A stretch of 6,040 nt of DNA from Spirochaetales bacterium (GTDB lineage Bacteria; Spirochaetota; Spirochaetia; Treponematales; UBA12059): positions 1-6,040 of the forward strand of contig JAFGUM010000101.1 of assembly GCA_016938515.1 (NCBI GenBank), read 5' to 3'. The position numbers and the translations under genes were made by a program. The notes below the pieces were generated by a model. That model saw only the letters and a program-made list of their open reading frames with translations. It did no database searches and had not been told where the DNA came from. Positions within the stretch are counted from its first letter, which is position 1. Every line of letters begins with the position of its first letter. Below, one piece after another: positions 5,849 to 6,040 of this stretch.

Positions 5849-6040
5849 ATGCGCACTACGAGAGCGACAATCGGCTTCTTGCTCATCATGGCTGTTCTCA
5901 TGCCGCTTGCGGCCCAGACGACAAACATCGTCTCGGTTGGGGAATACGTGGTGGCCGAAGGGGATTCCATGTACTGGATATCCCTTGCCGTGTACTCGGA
6001 TGCGGAGCGGCTCGATGGTGCGCATTGGCTGTCGATTTTC
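5849..6040 (+). CDS. Secreted protein with N-terminal LysM-like motif (3' end outside window)
   Basis: The frame stays open from ATG 5849 to the last base, giving the first 64 residues. GAGG at 5837-5840 sits 8 nt before the ATG. Residues 1-23 form a signal peptide: basic start (MRTTR), hydrophobic core (IGFLLIMAVLMPL) and a probable cleavage site around A-A-Q. The mature part contains EYVVAEGDSMYWISLAVYSD (32-51), which aligns without gaps to the LysM pattern (Y-x-V-x-x-G-D-[ST]-[LM]-[WY]-x-I-x-x-x-x-Y-x-D). LysM modules bind peptidoglycan or other GlcNAc polymers, so a periplasmic or surface wall-binding role is inferred. The aromatic/Ile spacing is recognisable, but SMYWIS replaces the common TLWSIA, so it is a divergent copy. 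The gene is divergent from the transglycosylase gene, which also concerns the cell wall. The downstream domains, and thus any enzymatic function, are outside the window. Confidence 0.75.
   Translation, partial: MRTTRATIGFLLIMAVLMPLAAQTTNIVSVGEYVVAEGDSMYWISLAVYSDAERLDGAHWLSIF

Noticed and set aside
1..6040. Sigma-54 promoter (TGGCAC-N5-TTGC type) as a target of the regulator
   Set aside because: TGGCAC-like strings occur, for example near 137, but inside coding sequence and without TTGC at the required distance; I found no credible site in the intergenic gaps.
1..6040. Defence, mobile-element, CRISPR or RNA-gene content
   Set aside because: By eye I saw no direct-repeat array, transposase or integrase motif, tRNA-like cloverleaf or rRNA sequence; all long frames are explained by core-type genes.

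Overview
The window reads as an ordinary, densely coded bacterial chromosome segment of fairly high GC, apart from a clearly AT-richer patch in the divergent intergenic region near 5700-5800. A Gram-negative-type envelope is suggested by a large lipoprotein lytic transglycosylase and a secreted LysM-like protein. The loose lipobox (F-T-P-S-C) and the short signal peptide ending in A-A-Q resemble spirochaete exports, so a high-GC free-living spirochaete is my best but tentative guess. I see no mobile element, RNA gene, CRISPR array or defence module.

Layout. On the plus strand, 1-324 is the ATP-binding end of a sensor histidine kinase whose start lies outside the window. It overlaps by 4 nt a complete NtrC/AtoC-type sigma-54-dependent response regulator (321-1670). 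After a 60-nt gap with a small palindrome and a good sigma70-like promoter comes a Sua5-type threonylcarbamoyl-AMP synthase (1731-2711). Its promoter spacing predicts a leaderless mRNA. A 76-nt gap leads to an unrecognised 126-residue protein (2788-3168) with a strong Shine-Dalgarno site. This gene converges on a minus-strand 805-residue lipoprotein lytic transglycosylase (3189-5606). The two share a hairpin terminator that starts inside the last codons of the transglycosylase. A 242-nt intergenic region then separates it from a divergent plus-strand gene (5849 to the window end) for a secreted protein starting with a LysM-like motif.

How the genes may work together. The kinase and regulator form one two-component system acting with sigma-54 RNA polymerase; its signal and targets cannot be read here. 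Sua5 is a housekeeping tRNA-modification enzyme (t6A37) and appears to have its own promoter. The divergent transglycosylase and LysM-like genes both point to the cell wall and could share regulation from the palindrome-bearing region between them. I found no strong case for a new multi-gene system. The most useful leads are the predicted leaderless sua5 transcript, the 126-residue unknown, the terminator nested in a coding sequence, and the palindromes or hairpins in the intergenic gaps.
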